From assembly GCF_011813015.1 (NCBI RefSeq), contig NZ_QHLQ01000018.1:18766-82765 (forward strand): a DNA stretch of 64,000 nt. The letters run 5' to 3'. The stretch comes from Parasedimentitalea denitrificans (lineage in GTDB: Bacteria > Pseudomonadota > Alphaproteobacteria > Rhodobacterales > Rhodobacteraceae). Shown here one piece after another: positions 35,961 to 45,110 of this stretch (positions are counted from its first letter, which is position 1; each line of letters opens with the position of its first letter). The notes below the pieces were generated by a model, which was not told where the DNA came from, ran no database searches, and was given only the letters and a program-made list of their open reading frames with translations. The position numbers and the translations under genes were made by a program.

Positions 35961-37568
35961 CTATCCATCTTGATCTCGTCGCGGATCTCCAGTTGTTCGG
36001 TCTTCACATGACAGCTGTTTTAACGCCTGCTGTAGGATCGAAGCGGCCTTGTCCCGCTCATCTGATGTCATTTGGTTGGTGTTGAATTTAATCGTGAGCG
36101 ACGGGAGACTTTCGTAGAAATGCCCCGTTTCGCGCTGGTCTACATCTACGGTATCTACAACCTGGTAAGTGCTTATTGGATAGGCAATGCCTTTAACCTC
36201 AACTTTATCGCGCTCGCGACAGCAGATTTCCTCTGACACCAGAGCATAGGTTTCATAAGAAATCAGAATCCCGCCCGGAGGGGCAATTGCTTCCAACCGG
36301 GCGGCAGTGTTCACCGCTCCTCCGATGATGGTGTAATCCAGTCGATCATCGCTGCCGAAGTTGCCAACGGTGCAATATCCGGTGTTGATCCCCATCCTGA
36401 CCTGTAATGGTTTTTCGATACCCGATTGGCGCCAGATATCGGCCAGTTCCCGCATACGTCGTTGCATTTCAATCGCCATGCGCACGCAGGCCAGCGCATC
36501 CTGCTGAACACCTTTGGTTTCTGGGTCCCCAAAGAAAATCATGATGGCGTCCCCAACGTATTTGTCGATGGTCGCACCATGCTCAAACGCAATCTGGGAC
36601 ATCTCGGTCAAATAGCGGTTCAACAGCTGCGTGAGTTCCTCAGACTCCATCCGATCGGCCGTTTCTGTGAATGCGACGATGTCCGAGAAAAACACGGTCA
36701 GCTTCTTTCTTGCCGAGGTGCGCACCACCTTTTGGCTGCCTGAAAATATGGAATCGTAGATTTGCGGTGAAAGGTATTTGGCGAGCTGACTGGACAACTG
36801 CTCCATTTGCCGACTTTTGATGGCCAGTTCTTCGGTCCGCTCAATAACCCGTTCTTCGAAAGTGTCACGCGCGGACCTTAGTTCTGTTTCGTAGTCCTGC
36901 TGGCGGGTCTGCATTTGGTTATAAGCGTTGATAACCTGCCCCAGTTCGTCGGTGCTGTTCCAGATCACTTTCTTCGGGCTGGCAGCCGTGCGCTTCTCGT
37001 CAATAGACGACAACAGCCGTTGCAGCGGCTGCCCAACAATACGGCGCAGCGCAAACAGCGCCGATGCAACCTCGATTGACACCGCAACCAATGCAACGAC
37101 TGCGGCGATCACGAGCCGTTTTCGGGTGTTCTCTCTGACAAATTGTCTGGTGGCTATCAGCTCCAATGCCCCGATCATGCGGTCGCCATTTCCGGCATTG
37201 TAGAGGATGTCTTGGGAGAGCGGAATGAGTTCAGAAGGAGAGGCATTATCGGGCACACTTCCAGCCGCACTCATCACATTTCCTTTCTCATCAAACACTG
37301 TTGCGGAGAAAATTTCGAGGTTTGTGACAACAGCCTGAAGACTCAGAAGGATCTGATCACGATCAAGGTTCCAAACTGGATTGGAGAGCGCGGCAGCCTG
37401 AGTCCGGATGATGCCTTTCAACGTCTGCTGCAACTGGTCTACCGATGTCCGATGTGCAAGCAGCTCGATCACGGAAAACACCCCAGCTACAGATAAGAAT
37501 ATCAGCGGGATGGTAATGCGCAGGAATTTACCGCGCAGTGTCTGGAGCGCCTTTTGCTTCGAACGCAT
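35961..37568 (-). CDS. Membrane-bound class III adenylyl cyclase with HAMP-like linker
   Basis: The 535-residue product has a membrane helix at about 16-38, a periplasmic domain of about 110 residues, a second helix at about 150-172, a HAMP-like region and coiled coil. The catalytic domain follows: LTVFFSDIVAFTETADRM and DKYVGDAIMIFFGDP (metal aspartates), then GINTGYCTVGNFGS and LDYTIIGGAVNTAARLE (transition-state Asn and Arg). The Lys and Asp pattern fits ATP, not GTP, as substrate (inference). A non-canonical C-tail of about 70 residues follows. It is divergent from a periplasmic binding-protein gene. Confidence 0.9.
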   Translation of the reverse strand: MRSKQKALQTLRGKFLRITIPLIFLSVAGVFSVIELLAHRTSVDQLQQTLKGIIRTQAAALSNPVWNLDRDQILLSLQAVVTNLEIFSATVFDEKGNVMSAAGSVPDNASPSELIPLSQDILYNAGNGDRMIGALELIATRQFVRENTRKRLVIAAVVALVAVSIEVASALFALRRIVGQPLQRLLSSIDEKRTAASPKKVIWNSTDELGQVINAYNQMQTRQQDYETELRSARDTFEERVIERTEELAIKSRQMEQLSSQLAKYLSPQIYDSIFSGSQKVVRTSARKKLTVFFSDIVAFTETADRMESEELTQLLNRYLTEMSQIAFEHGATIDKYVGDAIMIFFGDPETKGVQQDALACVRMAIEMQRRMRELADIWRQSGIEKPLQVRMGINTGYCTVGNFGSDDRLDYTIIGGAVNTAARLEAIAPPGGILISYETYALVSEEICCRERDKVEVKGIAYPISTYQVVDTVDVDQRETGHFYESLPSLTIKFNTNQMTSDERDKAASILQQALKQLSCEDRTTGDPRRDQDG

Positions 37569-37711
37569 GGTGCCCTTTCATAGATCGGCGAAGCAGACCG
37601 CAATTGGGCCGGACTAACGTTGTGTTCGAGCTACATAATAGGGCGATTTGGTCAGGCCGGCCAAAATACATGGAACGAAGGCCTGCTAGTTGCAGTGAAA
37701 GGAATATCAAA

Positions 37712-38485
37712 ATGCGCGCGCTACAAGCCATCTTCGTTTCACTTCTGCTTGCCTTGGTCAGTTTTTCTGCCACGGCTCAGGAAACTCTCCGGATTGGCTA
37801 CTTCGATATTCCACCACATGTCACTGGGGTTAAGGATGGTAGACCTCGCGGAGCCGCTATTAGTTACTTCGAAGAGCACATTGCGCCACGTTTAGGTTTG
37901 CCATTTGAATGGGCAACCGAAGTGACCGCCCCCACCCGACTGATGAGTCAACTGAAAGAGGGGGAAATCGACGCGATGATTTTCCTTGGGAAAACAGATG
38001 AGCGCACGCAGATATTTCACTATCCCAACCCCTATCTTATTATCCCTGAGGCCATCGCCCTAAAGGTAGAGAACCCGCTTGAGCGGATCAGCTCCATTGA
38101 CGAGCTTTATGGTCAAAGACTTGGTTTCTTGGTCGGCGGGCGCATCCCAGAACCCCTGCAATCTGACCAGATCACATATGATTTAATAGCTGGAAAGCGT
38201 CTTATGGAGCGGAATGTTGAAAAGCTGCTGATGGGACGTATTGACGGAATATATGCTCCGCTTTCAACAGCAGTTTCGAACATTCTTGAGGACACCGGCG
38301 CGTTCGACGAAGTCAAGCTGGTGCCGATAGAGTTTCTGGCCCCTGTCGAGATTTACACCGTTTTTTCCAAGCAAACCGTCCAACTCGACACTATTGATCG
38401 CTACAACACCGCATTGGCAGCTGCCTCAGCTGAGGTCGAATACAAAGAGTATCTGAAGGGTTATTTGTCTACCGCTCCAGACTAA
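37712..38485 (+). CDS. Periplasmic solute-binding protein (SBP family 3 type)
   Basis: The 257-residue product has a signal peptide, MRALQAIFVSLLLALVSFSATA, then ETLRIGYFDIPPHVTGVKDGRPRGAAISYFEEHIAPRLGLPFEW and LMSQLKEGEIDAMIFLGKTDERTQIFHYPNPY, the pattern of family 3 binding proteins and HisJ-like sensor modules. AGGAA lies ahead of the ATG. No permease or ATPase genes follow, so it is an orphan. Its promoter faces that of the adenylyl cyclase (143 bases apart), so it may deliver a ligand signal to the cyclase's periplasmic domain (inference). Confidence 0.85.
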   Translation: MRALQAIFVSLLLALVSFSATAQETLRIGYFDIPPHVTGVKDGRPRGAAISYFEEHIAPRLGLPFEWATEVTAPTRLMSQLKEGEIDAMIFLGKTDERTQIFHYPNPYLIIPEAIALKVENPLERISSIDELYGQRLGFLVGGRIPEPLQSDQITYDLIAGKRLMERNVEKLLMGRIDGIYAPLSTAVSNILEDTGAFDEVKLVPIEFLAPVEIYTVFSKQTVQLDTIDRYNTALAAASAEVEYKEYLKGYLSTAPD

Positions 38486-38800
38486 TCACGAAAGAAAACT
38501 CTTAATCCGCGAAGTCCAATCAGAAAGGCCGTTTTCAACGTTGGCCTCGAAGTTTCGCACAGAGCCGGTCATTTGGTGACAAAACGTTCAGCCGACGCAA
38601 CTGTAAAAAGGTCAATTTCTCCGCACTGATGCCGGTTGAAAACTGTAGAATGCGACACACTGGGCTCAAAGAAGACCTATACAATTGTCACCTACAAAAG
38701 ACAGAAACCAACGCCGCCATAACGCGCAATCATCGACCTTTCACCAATGTCTGCTTTTACCTAAGGTACGGGGAAGTGTACCCAATGACCTGCTGGAAAG
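38486..38800. other. Intergenic stretch, 315 bp
   Basis: No gene is supported here. A 61-codon frame at 38629-38814 lacks a convincing ribosome site and overlaps the next start. AGGCC (38526) and GGCCT (38543) could pair as a weak hairpin without a T-run. A 14-base string is shared with the end of the GntR gene, probably by chance. Confidence 0.5.
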
Positions 38801-39709
38801 ATGATGCTGAATAGTTTTAGCGATGACATAATCGAACTGCCATCCGGCATAAAATTGCGAGTAAGATGCGCAGGCAATGGACCTGTTGTCTTGCTGCTGC
38901 ACGGATATCCTCAAACCCATGTGTGCTGGCACAAGGTCGCTCCGCTACTTGTTGATGCAGGGTTTTCGGTCGTGCTCAGCGACCTGCGTGGCTACGGCGA
39001 TTCAGATAAACCACCATCTGATGAAAACCATTTGCCCTATTCCAAGCGAGCTATGGCAGCAGATCAGGCCGAACTAATGCGGCATCTGGGGCATGAAACC
39101 TATTTTGTCGCAGGGCATGATCGCGGTGCACGCGTTGCCCATCGACTTGCCCGAGATTTTCCCGATGCAGTTGCGGCGGTATCGTTTCTGGACATCGTGC
39201 CGACCGAGCATATGTACGCGCATACGGAACAAACCTTCGCTACCGGCTATTACCACTGGTTCTTTTTGATACAACCCGCGCCTTTGCCTGAGCGGTTAAT
39301 CGGTAACGAGCCCGGCTTCTACCTTACCTCCAAGCTTAGTGCCTGGAGCAAGGGCAACGACAGCGCATTTGAAAGCGAAGCTGTCGCGGAATATATCCGC
39401 TGCTTTGATGCCGCATCCATCCATGCAACCTGCGAAGATTACCGGGCGGGTGCATCCGTTGATTTACAGCATGATGCACATGATCAAGGAACTTTGTTGA
39501 AGATGCCAGTGCAGGCCTTGTGGGGGCAAAAAGGACTGGTTGCAAAGCTCTACAACGTGCCTGAGGTCTGGCAAGGCTATGCTGAGAATGTGGTAGGTGA
39601 GGCCATGCCATGCGGACATTTCCTACCAGAAGAAGCGCCCGAACAAACAGCCAATGCACTGGTTGATTTCTTCAAAAGCAGTGACAGTAGCAAGGCTGAA
39701 GGATCGTAA
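38801..39709 (+). CDS. Fluoroacetate/haloacetate dehalogenase-like alpha/beta hydrolase
   Basis: The 302-residue product has the haloacetate dehalogenase layout. The oxyanion region is LLLHGYPQTHVCWHKVAP. The nucleophile elbow GHDRGAR has Asp107 with Arg108 and Arg111 for the carboxylate, Asp131 is the acid of the triad, His152-Trp153 (YYHWFFL) would bind halide, Tyr214 is in CEDYRAG, and His273 is in CGHFLPEEAP. The spacing follows the characterised fluoroacetate dehalogenase closely, so defluorinating or dechlorinating activity is plausible but unproven. The region is somewhat AT-rich. No regulator is adjacent. Confidence 0.82.
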   Translation: MMLNSFSDDIIELPSGIKLRVRCAGNGPVVLLLHGYPQTHVCWHKVAPLLVDAGFSVVLSDLRGYGDSDKPPSDENHLPYSKRAMAADQAELMRHLGHETYFVAGHDRGARVAHRLARDFPDAVAAVSFLDIVPTEHMYAHTEQTFATGYYHWFFLIQPAPLPERLIGNEPGFYLTSKLSAWSKGNDSAFESEAVAEYIRCFDAASIHATCEDYRAGASVDLQHDAHDQGTLLKMPVQALWGQKGLVAKLYNVPEVWQGYAENVVGEAMPCGHFLPEEAPEQTANALVDFFKSSDSSKAEGS

Positions 39710-39842
39710 AGCGGCCATCGGTAGAGACCGTGGAATTGCTCACCAAGGCCTCATTTCAAACCTGCTGACCATAGTCACCAACCAAGTGATCTAGGCCAAC
39801 GCCCGGATTGCAGATCGCGTTGCCGCACAATACTACCGGCGC

Positions 39843-40388
39843 ATGAAACTCTATGTCATCACAGATATTCACAACAAGCCCACTCAGAACCAGTGCTTTT
39901 CTACAGGCATAATAGGCTCCGCCCAAGTGATCAGGCTGGCGTTGAATGAGCTGTCTGGTCGGCCAGAACTGACCGGAGAGGCCTTGCATCAGCATCTATT
40001 TCGTCACGGAGGCATGGACGACGTTGTAACTGCTCTCAAACAGATCCTGAAGGGAGAGTTTGCAGGTTTGGGCTACAGCGCCGGTGGCACAGCCCTTTGG
40101 CGCGCTGCCGCAGTAGGATGCTCTTTCACCGCACTGTTCTGCGTTTCCTCGACCCGCCTCCGAGACGAAACAGCGATTGCTGCACCGAACCATGTGTTTT
40201 TCGGTAGCGAAGACCAAGGAAAGCCATCCTCGCAGTGGTTCGCAACCGTCCCAGATCAGTCCACAGTATTCGAAGACGCCGGGCATACATATTACCTTCA
40301 CCCATCATCCGCCGCTGCACATGAAACCCAAGCCCAAATTTCAGCTCGCATGATGCTCTCTACTGCTGTTCCTCGTTCTGCAAACTGA
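39843..40388 (+). CDS. Small alpha/beta-hydrolase-like protein
   Basis: The 181-residue product begins MKLYVITDIHNKPTQNQCF and has the nucleophile elbow LGYSAGGTALWRAA with Ser-Gly-Gly, a HVFFGSEDQGKP strand with a candidate triad Asp, and FEDAGHTYYLHPSSAA with a candidate His. It lacks the lid and early strands of larger hydrolases. The family is not recognised. There is no strong ribosome site. It ends inside the 3' end of the ACT-domain gene on the opposite strand (29-base overlap), which is unusual and makes the exact end less certain. Confidence 0.62.
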   Translation: MKLYVITDIHNKPTQNQCFSTGIIGSAQVIRLALNELSGRPELTGEALHQHLFRHGGMDDVVTALKQILKGEFAGLGYSAGGTALWRAAAVGCSFTALFCVSSTRLRDETAIAAPNHVFFGSEDQGKPSSQWFATVPDQSTVFEDAGHTYYLHPSSAAAHETQAQISARMMLSTAVPRSAN

Positions 40389-40773
40389 CCAGCACCTGCA
40401 TTGCCTGCTCGCTCATCTCAGCGGGCACAAAGACATGATCATGATGATAAGCCGCCACCATATTGCAGGGGATACCGACCTCCCCCAGCGCATTGGACAC
40501 AGCCGCTGTCAAACCAACGCCTTGCAACGACGAATAAACGTTCAGGGTAATACAGCACATTTCATCTTCAACACTGATGCCCGCGCCCTTAGCCACATCG
40601 ACAGGAAGGATCAACGATATCCCTTCCGACTCTTTGAAGACAGAGATTGCCTGCTGGATTAGATCGCCTTGATCCTTGCCATCTGGGAAAGTCGCAAACA
40701 CAAAGCCCCCAAGTTGCAGTTCTGGGGTCATATTGGAAATCATGTCTGACTTGGTTTCTGCAATGTTGCCCAT
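40360..40773 (-). CDS. ACT domain protein (DUF2241-like)
   Basis: The product is about 137 residues. It contains LQLGGFVFATFPDGK, ISLILPVDVAKGAGISVEDEMCCITLNVYSSLQGVGLTAAVSNALGEVGIPCNMVAAYHHDHVFVP and EQAMQVLVSLQ. This is an ACT-type ligand-binding repeat of about 130 residues found as a stand-alone protein in many bacteria. It may bind amino acids. The ATG at 40773 has AGGAC upstream; the longer frame from 40827 adds an unlikely Cys/Trp-rich leader. It ends in a 29-base overlap with the hydrolase gene. Confidence 0.8.
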   Translation of the reverse strand: MGNIAETKSDMISNMTPELQLGGFVFATFPDGKDQGDLIQQAISVFKESEGISLILPVDVAKGAGISVEDEMCCITLNVYSSLQGVGLTAAVSNALGEVGIPCNMVAAYHHDHVFVPAEMSEQAMQVLVSLQNEEQQ

Positions 40774-40852
40774 GAATGCGTCCTTTAGATAATCAACCAA
40801 ACAACAAAACCAGTGTAGGCCACGCATTCATCTACACCACCCCAAAAGCAAA

Positions 40853-40876
40853 AGACCCAGGCCAAGGCCCGGGTCT
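40853..40876 (-). terminator. Terminator of the F0 ATP synthase operon
   Basis: AGACCC-A-GGCC (40853-40863) pairs with GGCC-C-GGGTCT (40866-40876), with a mismatch in the stem. On the minus strand it is followed by TTTTGCTTTTGGGG. It lies 28 bases past the atpF stop. Confidence 0.85.
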
Positions 40877-40904
40877 CTTTGATCTCGTCAGTGTGGCCCG
40901 CAGC

Positions 40905-41465
40905 TTAGTGCAGCTTGGCGTCCACGTCTGTGATAGCCGCGTCGATCAGCTTGTTGGCTTCGGTTGCGGTCATCTGCTTGGCGATAACCTGATCCGCTGC
41001 CGCAATGGCAATGGTGATTGCCTGATCGCGCACGTCTTTGACCGCAGCAGCCTGGGCCGAGGTGATCTGATCTTCGGCGGCAGCCAGACGGCGTGCAATC
41101 GAAGTTTCCAGATCGGCTTTGGCCTGTTCCGCCGCAGCAGAGGCATCTTCGCGGGCTGCCGCAACGATGCGGTCGGCCTGATCCTGAACCTCTTTGTGCT
41201 TACGCTCATAAGACGCCAGAACAGTCTGGGCCTCTTCACGCAGCGCACGGGCTTCGTCCAGCTCGGACTGAATACCAGCAGCGCGGTTGTCCAACTGACC
41301 ACCCAGCATGCCAGGTACTTTGACCAGCAACAGGATACCTACGAACAGCAGGAATGCCAGCCACACAACAAAGTTGGTGTTCGCCATCGAGAAGAAAGGA
41401 CCCGATGCAGCCAGCGCAGGGCTTGCAGCACCAAATGTCAGGGCAAGAGCAATAATAGTACGCAT
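40905..41465 (-). CDS. atpF: F0F1 ATP synthase subunit b
   Basis: The 186-residue product has an N-terminal segment [19 protein letters not shown] that looks like a signal or first helix, then the single membrane anchor [21 protein letters not shown] and a long charged coiled coil rich in Ala, Glu and Gln. This is the peripheral stalk b subunit. The partner b' gene ends four bases upstream, so b and b' form a heterodimer as in other photosynthetic-type alphaproteobacteria. Confidence 0.95.
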   Translation of the reverse strand: MRTIIALALTFGAASPALAASGPFFSMANTNFVVWLAFLLFVGILLLVKVPGMLGGQLDNRAAGIQSELDEARALREEAQTVLASYERKHKEVQDQADRIVAAAREDASAAAEQAKADLETSIARRLAAAEDQITSAQAAAVKDVRDQAITIAIAAADQVIAKQMTATEANKLIDAAITDVDAKLH

Positions 41466-41469
41466 GGTC

Positions 41470-42018
41470 TTATCCTTTCATCCGGTTAGAAACAGCCGCA
41501 GCAATTGCTTTGGCGTCAGCTTTGCCGCCCAGGGCAGCTACAACTTCGGCAGCAGTATCGTTGGCAACAGCGGTGATGCTGTCCAGCGCGCCTGCTTTGA
41601 TCTCAGCAATGGCTTTCTCAGACTCAGCCGCCTTGGCAGCAATGTCTACGTCAGCCTGAGCAATCGCTTCGTCCAGACCGGCCTGAATTTCGGCACGGGT
41701 TTCAGCAGCGATACGCTGAGCTTCGGCACGGGCATCCGCCAGCGCCTTGTTATATACGTTTTCAGCCTCGACCGCTTTGGCTTTGAGATCCTCAGCCGCT
41801 GCGATGTCATTGGTGATGGTTCCCTGACGCTCGGCCAGAACTGCCGCAATACGAGGCAGCGCAACGCGCGACAGGATAAAGTAGATCGCTACGATCGCGA
41901 CCGCGAGCCAGAAGATCTGGTTCGAAAAGGTAGAGAAGTCCAGCTGCGGCATCGAAGATCCGCCACCGTGGGCGGCCTCGGCTGCACCGTGACTAGCCTC
42001 TTGCGTAGTTGATGCCAT
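41470..42018 (-). CDS. atpF2: F0F1 ATP synthase subunit b'
   Basis: The product is about 182 residues, with a hydrophilic N-terminus [20 protein letters not shown], the anchor [29 protein letters not shown] and a coiled coil with many AEAxR repeats. This is the b' peripheral stalk subunit (called atpG or atpX in some genomes). GGAGG lies five bases before the ATG at 42018, which excludes the earlier TTG. It lies between atpE and atpF. Confidence 0.94.
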   Translation of the reverse strand: MASTTQEASHGAAEAAHGGGSSMPQLDFSTFSNQIFWLAVAIVAIYFILSRVALPRIAAVLAERQGTITNDIAAAEDLKAKAVEAENVYNKALADARAEAQRIAAETRAEIQAGLDEAIAQADVDIAAKAAESEKAIAEIKAGALDSITAVANDTAAEVVAALGGKADAKAIAAAVSNRMKG

Positions 42019-42103
42019 GTCGTCCTCCAAAGGAACTTGCCGTTACATCGGGCAGTACGTTGATCGCACTGCCCGACCGTAAGGATTTAGGTTCCGTAGA
42101 GTC

Positions 42104-42340
42104 TTAGACTGCGAACATCAGCAGCAGAGCGACCAGGAACGAGAAGATGCCCAGGGCTTCTGCAAAGGCGATGCCGATGAACAGAGTAGCAGTTTGGCCA
42201 GCAGCGGCCGAAGGGTTGCGCAGTGCGCCTGCCAGGAAGTTACCAGCTACGTGGCCAACACCGATCGCGGCTGCGCCGGAACCGATTGCTGCCAAGCCTG
42301 CGCCGATGAACTGACCCATTTCTGCGATATTACCTTCCAT
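42104..42340 (-). CDS. atpE: F0F1 ATP synthase subunit c
   Basis: The 78-residue hairpin protein has two membrane helices: [21 protein letters not shown] with the glycine-rich packing motif, the polar RNPSAAAGQ loop, and [26 protein letters not shown] with the ion-carrying carboxylate Glu61. There is no extra sodium-site pattern that I can recognise, so proton use is assumed. It lies between atpB and the b' gene. Confidence 0.97.
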   Translation of the reverse strand: MEGNIAEMGQFIGAGLAAIGSGAAAIGVGHVAGNFLAGALRNPSAAAGQTATLFIGIAFAEALGIFSFLVALLLMFAV

Positions 42341-42422
42341 GTGTATTTCTCCTTACGATGGAATGTTTTGATTAGGATTGGATGGGTCTGACGACCCAGC
42401 CGGTAAACTTTCAGATCCTGCC

Positions 42423-43226
42423 TTAGTGGCTCGGGTGCAATGCATCCTTCAGATACACACAAGTCAGGATGGTGAAGACATATGCCTGGATAAAGGCCAC
42501 CAGGACCTCAAGGGCGTAAACTGCGGTGATCGCAAAGATCGGCAGGAAGCTGAACAGACCCAGTGCGCCAGCAAAGCCTGCGAACACTTTCAGAACCGCG
42601 TGGCCCGCCATGATGTTGCCGCCCAAACGAATGGAGTGGCTCACGGGGCGCACAAAGTACGAGATCAGCTCGATGATAGCGAGGATCGGACGCAGGGCCA
42701 GTGGCGCGCTGGATACCCAGAACAGACCCAGGAAGCCTGCACCGTTCTTGACGAAACCAACGATAGTCACAGTCAGGAACACCAGCATCGCCAGTACAGC
42801 TGTAACCGCGATGTGCGACGTTGTTGCAAAGCTCTGCGGGATCAGACCCAGTGCGTTGGACATTACGATGAACATGAACAGGGTCATGATATATGGGAAG
42901 AACTTGACGGCGTCCTTGCCAGCAACGTCTTCGACCATTTTGTAAACAAAGCCATAGGCCAGCTCAGCAATCGACTGACCGCGCGAAGGAACGATTGCAC
43001 GGCGCGAAGAACCCATCACCATCAGCGCGAAAACAGCGGCTACAGCCAGCAGCAGCCACAAGGTAGCGTTTGTTGGGGTGTACCAGGAAATCTCACCGTG
43101 GCCAAACAGCGGCTGAACGATGAACTGCTCCATCGGGTGGATCTGCAGGCCAGCCTGCTCGGGCGCGAAAATCAGGCCGGAAACAACGGCCAGTGCCAAA
43201 GCCACGTAAAAGAAAATCTTACCCAT
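42423..43226 (-). CDS. atpB: F0F1 ATP synthase subunit a
   Basis: The 267-residue product has five or six membrane helices and the essential arginine segment [25 protein letters not shown] (Ser-Ile-Arg-Leu), with the later [21 protein letters not shown] helix. It forms the proton channel against the c ring. It shares one base with the atpI end (TGATG type), so translation is coupled. Confidence 0.96.
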   Translation of the reverse strand: MGKIFFYVALALAVVSGLIFAPEQAGLQIHPMEQFIVQPLFGHGEISWYTPTNATLWLLLAVAAVFALMVMGSSRRAIVPSRGQSIAELAYGFVYKMVEDVAGKDAVKFFPYIMTLFMFIVMSNALGLIPQSFATTSHIAVTAVLAMLVFLTVTIVGFVKNGAGFLGLFWVSSAPLALRPILAIIELISYFVRPVSHSIRLGGNIMAGHAVLKVFAGFAGALGLFSFLPIFAITAVYALEVLVAFIQAYVFTILTCVYLKDALHPSH

Positions 43227-43588
43227 CAGTCCGCTTCTCCTGTCGCCGGGGGCTCACCCCGGTCTTTCGCATTTTTTTCGGCCTCGTCGGCCATTGTCTT
43301 TTCCTGGATCTCTTGCGCGCTGCGAAGCATAGTCTTCACCCCGGCCGCAAGACCCAGCATTATAAACAGCACCATGAAGATCGGGAGAGTCCCGAACAGG
43401 CTATCCAGCCCGTATCCGATGCCAAAGCCGATCCCTAGACCGGCAACTAATTCTATTACCATCCGCCAGGCCATATTGGCCATCGAGTAGTGTTCATCCG
43501 CGCGCGGCTTGGGCTCTTGGGCCTTACGCGCCGCTGCGAGGCGATCCTCGAGCTGCGCCATGCGCTGCTTTTGATCGTCATCTGTCAC
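43226..43588 (-). CDS. atpI: ATP synthase protein I
   Basis: The 120-residue product has a charged N-terminus with [23 protein letters not shown], then two membrane helices ([46 protein letters not shown]), and a charged tail. AtpI helps c-ring assembly and, in some bacteria, magnesium uptake. It heads the operon atpI-atpB-atpE-b'-b. Confidence 0.92.
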   Translation of the reverse strand: MTDDDQKQRMAQLEDRLAAARKAQEPKPRADEHYSMANMAWRMVIELVAGLGIGFGIGYGLDSLFGTLPIFMVLFIMLGLAAGVKTMLRSAQEIQEKTMADEAEKNAKDRGEPPATGEAD

Positions 43589-43722
43589 GGCGCCATCCTC
43601 ACGCGAAATCTGTCTGTGGTGCTAAGGGCCTAGGAGCACAGAGTCAATTATTCAATTGTTAGCGCCGAAATTTCACCAAGTCGTTGTTATATAGAGCATT
43701 TTAGCGAAAAAGAAACACGGGC

Positions 43723-43745
43723 GGGCGCCGCAGTTTGCGGCGCCC
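43723..43745 (-). terminator. Terminator of the first DMT transporter gene
   Basis: GGGCGCCGC (43723-43731) pairs with GCGGCGCCC (43737-43745) around AGTTT. On the minus strand it is followed by GCCCGTGTTTCTTTTTC. It lies 23 bases past the stop. Confidence 0.85.
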
Positions 43746-43768
43746 GTGCCCAAATGGAGGTGAATCTG

Positions 43769-44686
43769 TTATTCAACCGTTGGGTTGATTTTGGTTTCTA
43801 CAGGGGTTGGTCGCATTGCGCGCACTATCCGACCGTCGATCAGCAGCAACCCCGCCAAGATTGCCGCCATCCCCATCAGATGTGCAGGCAACAAAGTTTC
43901 ACCTAAAATCCAGCTCCCGAGGATCAGGGCTGAAATCGGCGCAATAAATGTAACCATGGTGATATTGGTTGGCCCCACTCTGGGCAGCGCCCAGTAGAAC
44001 AGGATGAAGGCTGCCGAGGTTAAGATGAACCCAATAACGGCCAGCGAGGCCCACGTCTCAACCTTCGTGATCACCGGAAAACCCTCGCTCCATAGGGCCA
44101 GCGGAATGATCGCAATCGTCGCTCCGGTCAGGGCCAGGGCAACCAGCACAACCGGCTCCATATCACGAAAGGCGCGCGCCAGATTGACCGACAACGCATA
44201 GCAAAGAGGTGCACATAGCGTCAGCAGCACGGCCCAAAGCGCTGAGGTCTGACCAGATTGCAGCACCGGCAGCGATAGGACCACGATACCGCCAATACCG
44301 CAGAGCACGCCGAATGACTTAAGCACGGTGGCGCGCTCGCCGCCGGGCCAGAAATGCGAAACCACAACGGCAAAGGCTGGGGTGATGGCGTTGATGATGC
44401 CGGCCACACCACTGGCGATGTGTTGTTGGCCCAGCGCGTAGAAGGCAAATGGCGCGGCATAGCTCAGCACACCAAATCCCAGCAACGCCACGGCTCGGCG
44501 CAAAGTGATCTTTACCGGCTTGCGAGCAGCCAGCACATAGATCCAGCAGCCCAGCGCGCCCAGACCAACCCGGCCCATCGAAACAGACAACGGCCCCAGC
44601 TCGCGCAGCAGGATGGCGTTGAACATGAACGACATGCCCCAGCCGATGCCCAGAACAAAAATCACCGCCCAATATTTAAGTGCCAT
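43769..44686 (-). CDS. DMT superfamily transporter (EamA type)
   Basis: The product is about 305 residues with ten predicted helices, in two EamA repeats: VIFVLGIGWGMSFMFNAILLRELGPLSVSMGRVGLGAL and, in the second half, SAAFILFYWALPRVGPTNITMVTFIAPISALILGSWILGETL. Such proteins export metabolites, but the substrate is unknown. The ATG at 44686 is favoured; the upstream extension to 44731 is unlike the family. It is divergent from the ArsR-like gene (86 bases), so it may be under its control. Confidence 0.87.
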   Translation of the reverse strand: MALKYWAVIFVLGIGWGMSFMFNAILLRELGPLSVSMGRVGLGALGCWIYVLAARKPVKITLRRAVALLGFGVLSYAAPFAFYALGQQHIASGVAGIINAITPAFAVVVSHFWPGGERATVLKSFGVLCGIGGIVVLSLPVLQSGQTSALWAVLLTLCAPLCYALSVNLARAFRDMEPVVLVALALTGATIAIIPLALWSEGFPVITKVETWASLAVIGFILTSAAFILFYWALPRVGPTNITMVTFIAPISALILGSWILGETLLPAHLMGMAAILAGLLLIDGRIVRAMRPTPVETKINPTVE

Positions 44687-44772
44687 TGCGCCTATCCCCG
44701 TGCTGCAGGCGCTCTTATGACCGCAAACCATCGGGATTGTCGATCCGGAACTTGCGGTTTAGAGGTAGGCGC

Positions 44773-45108
44773 ATGAGTGACCCGCTTGATACCGTCTTTG
44801 CCGCATTGGCTGATCCCACCCGCAGGGCGATCCTGACTATGCTGTTAGAGGATGATATGGCGGTGACCGATGTTGCCGAACCGTTCGAGATTTCACTGGC
44901 AGCAATTTCCAAACACCTGATGATCCTTGGCCGCGCCGGCCTGATCGCGCAGGAAAAACGTGGCCGGGTGAAATGGTGCAAACTGCAACCCGACGCCATG
45001 CGCAACGCCAGCATCTGGATGCAGGGCTTTGGCCAGTTTGAACCGGTTCATCTAGAGGCATTCGAGCGGTTTCTGGCGGCCGAGCTACCGGATACCGCTC
45101 AAGACTAA
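44773..45108 (+). CDS. ArsR-family transcriptional regulator
   Basis: The 111-residue winged-helix protein reads MSDPLDTVFAALADPTRRAILTMLLEDDMAVTDVAEPFEISLAAISKHLMILGRAGLIAQEKRGRVKWCKL. The DPTRRAIL and AISKHLMIL recognition segments are those of ArsR regulators that pair with AHSA1/SRPBCC genes; no metal-binding cysteine motif is present. AGAGGTAGGCGC lies upstream of the ATG. It stands between two DMT transporters, one divergent and one convergent. Confidence 0.85.
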   Translation: MSDPLDTVFAALADPTRRAILTMLLEDDMAVTDVAEPFEISLAAISKHLMILGRAGLIAQEKRGRVKWCKLQPDAMRNASIWMQGFGQFEPVHLEAFERFLAAELPDTAQD

Positions 45109-45110
45109 GG

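Noticed and set aside
35729..38730. A 14-bp string (CCAACGCCGCCATA) shared by the GntR gene end and the gap at 38.7 kb
   Set aside because: Short, GC-rich and within coding sequence once; likely chance.
38629..38814. A 61-codon plus-strand frame before the dehalogenase-like gene
   Set aside because: No ribosome site, odd composition and overlap with the next start.
42378..43490. A 370-codon plus-strand frame over atpB and atpI
   Set aside because: Gln/His-rich shadow of the membrane genes on the other strand, with no start signal.
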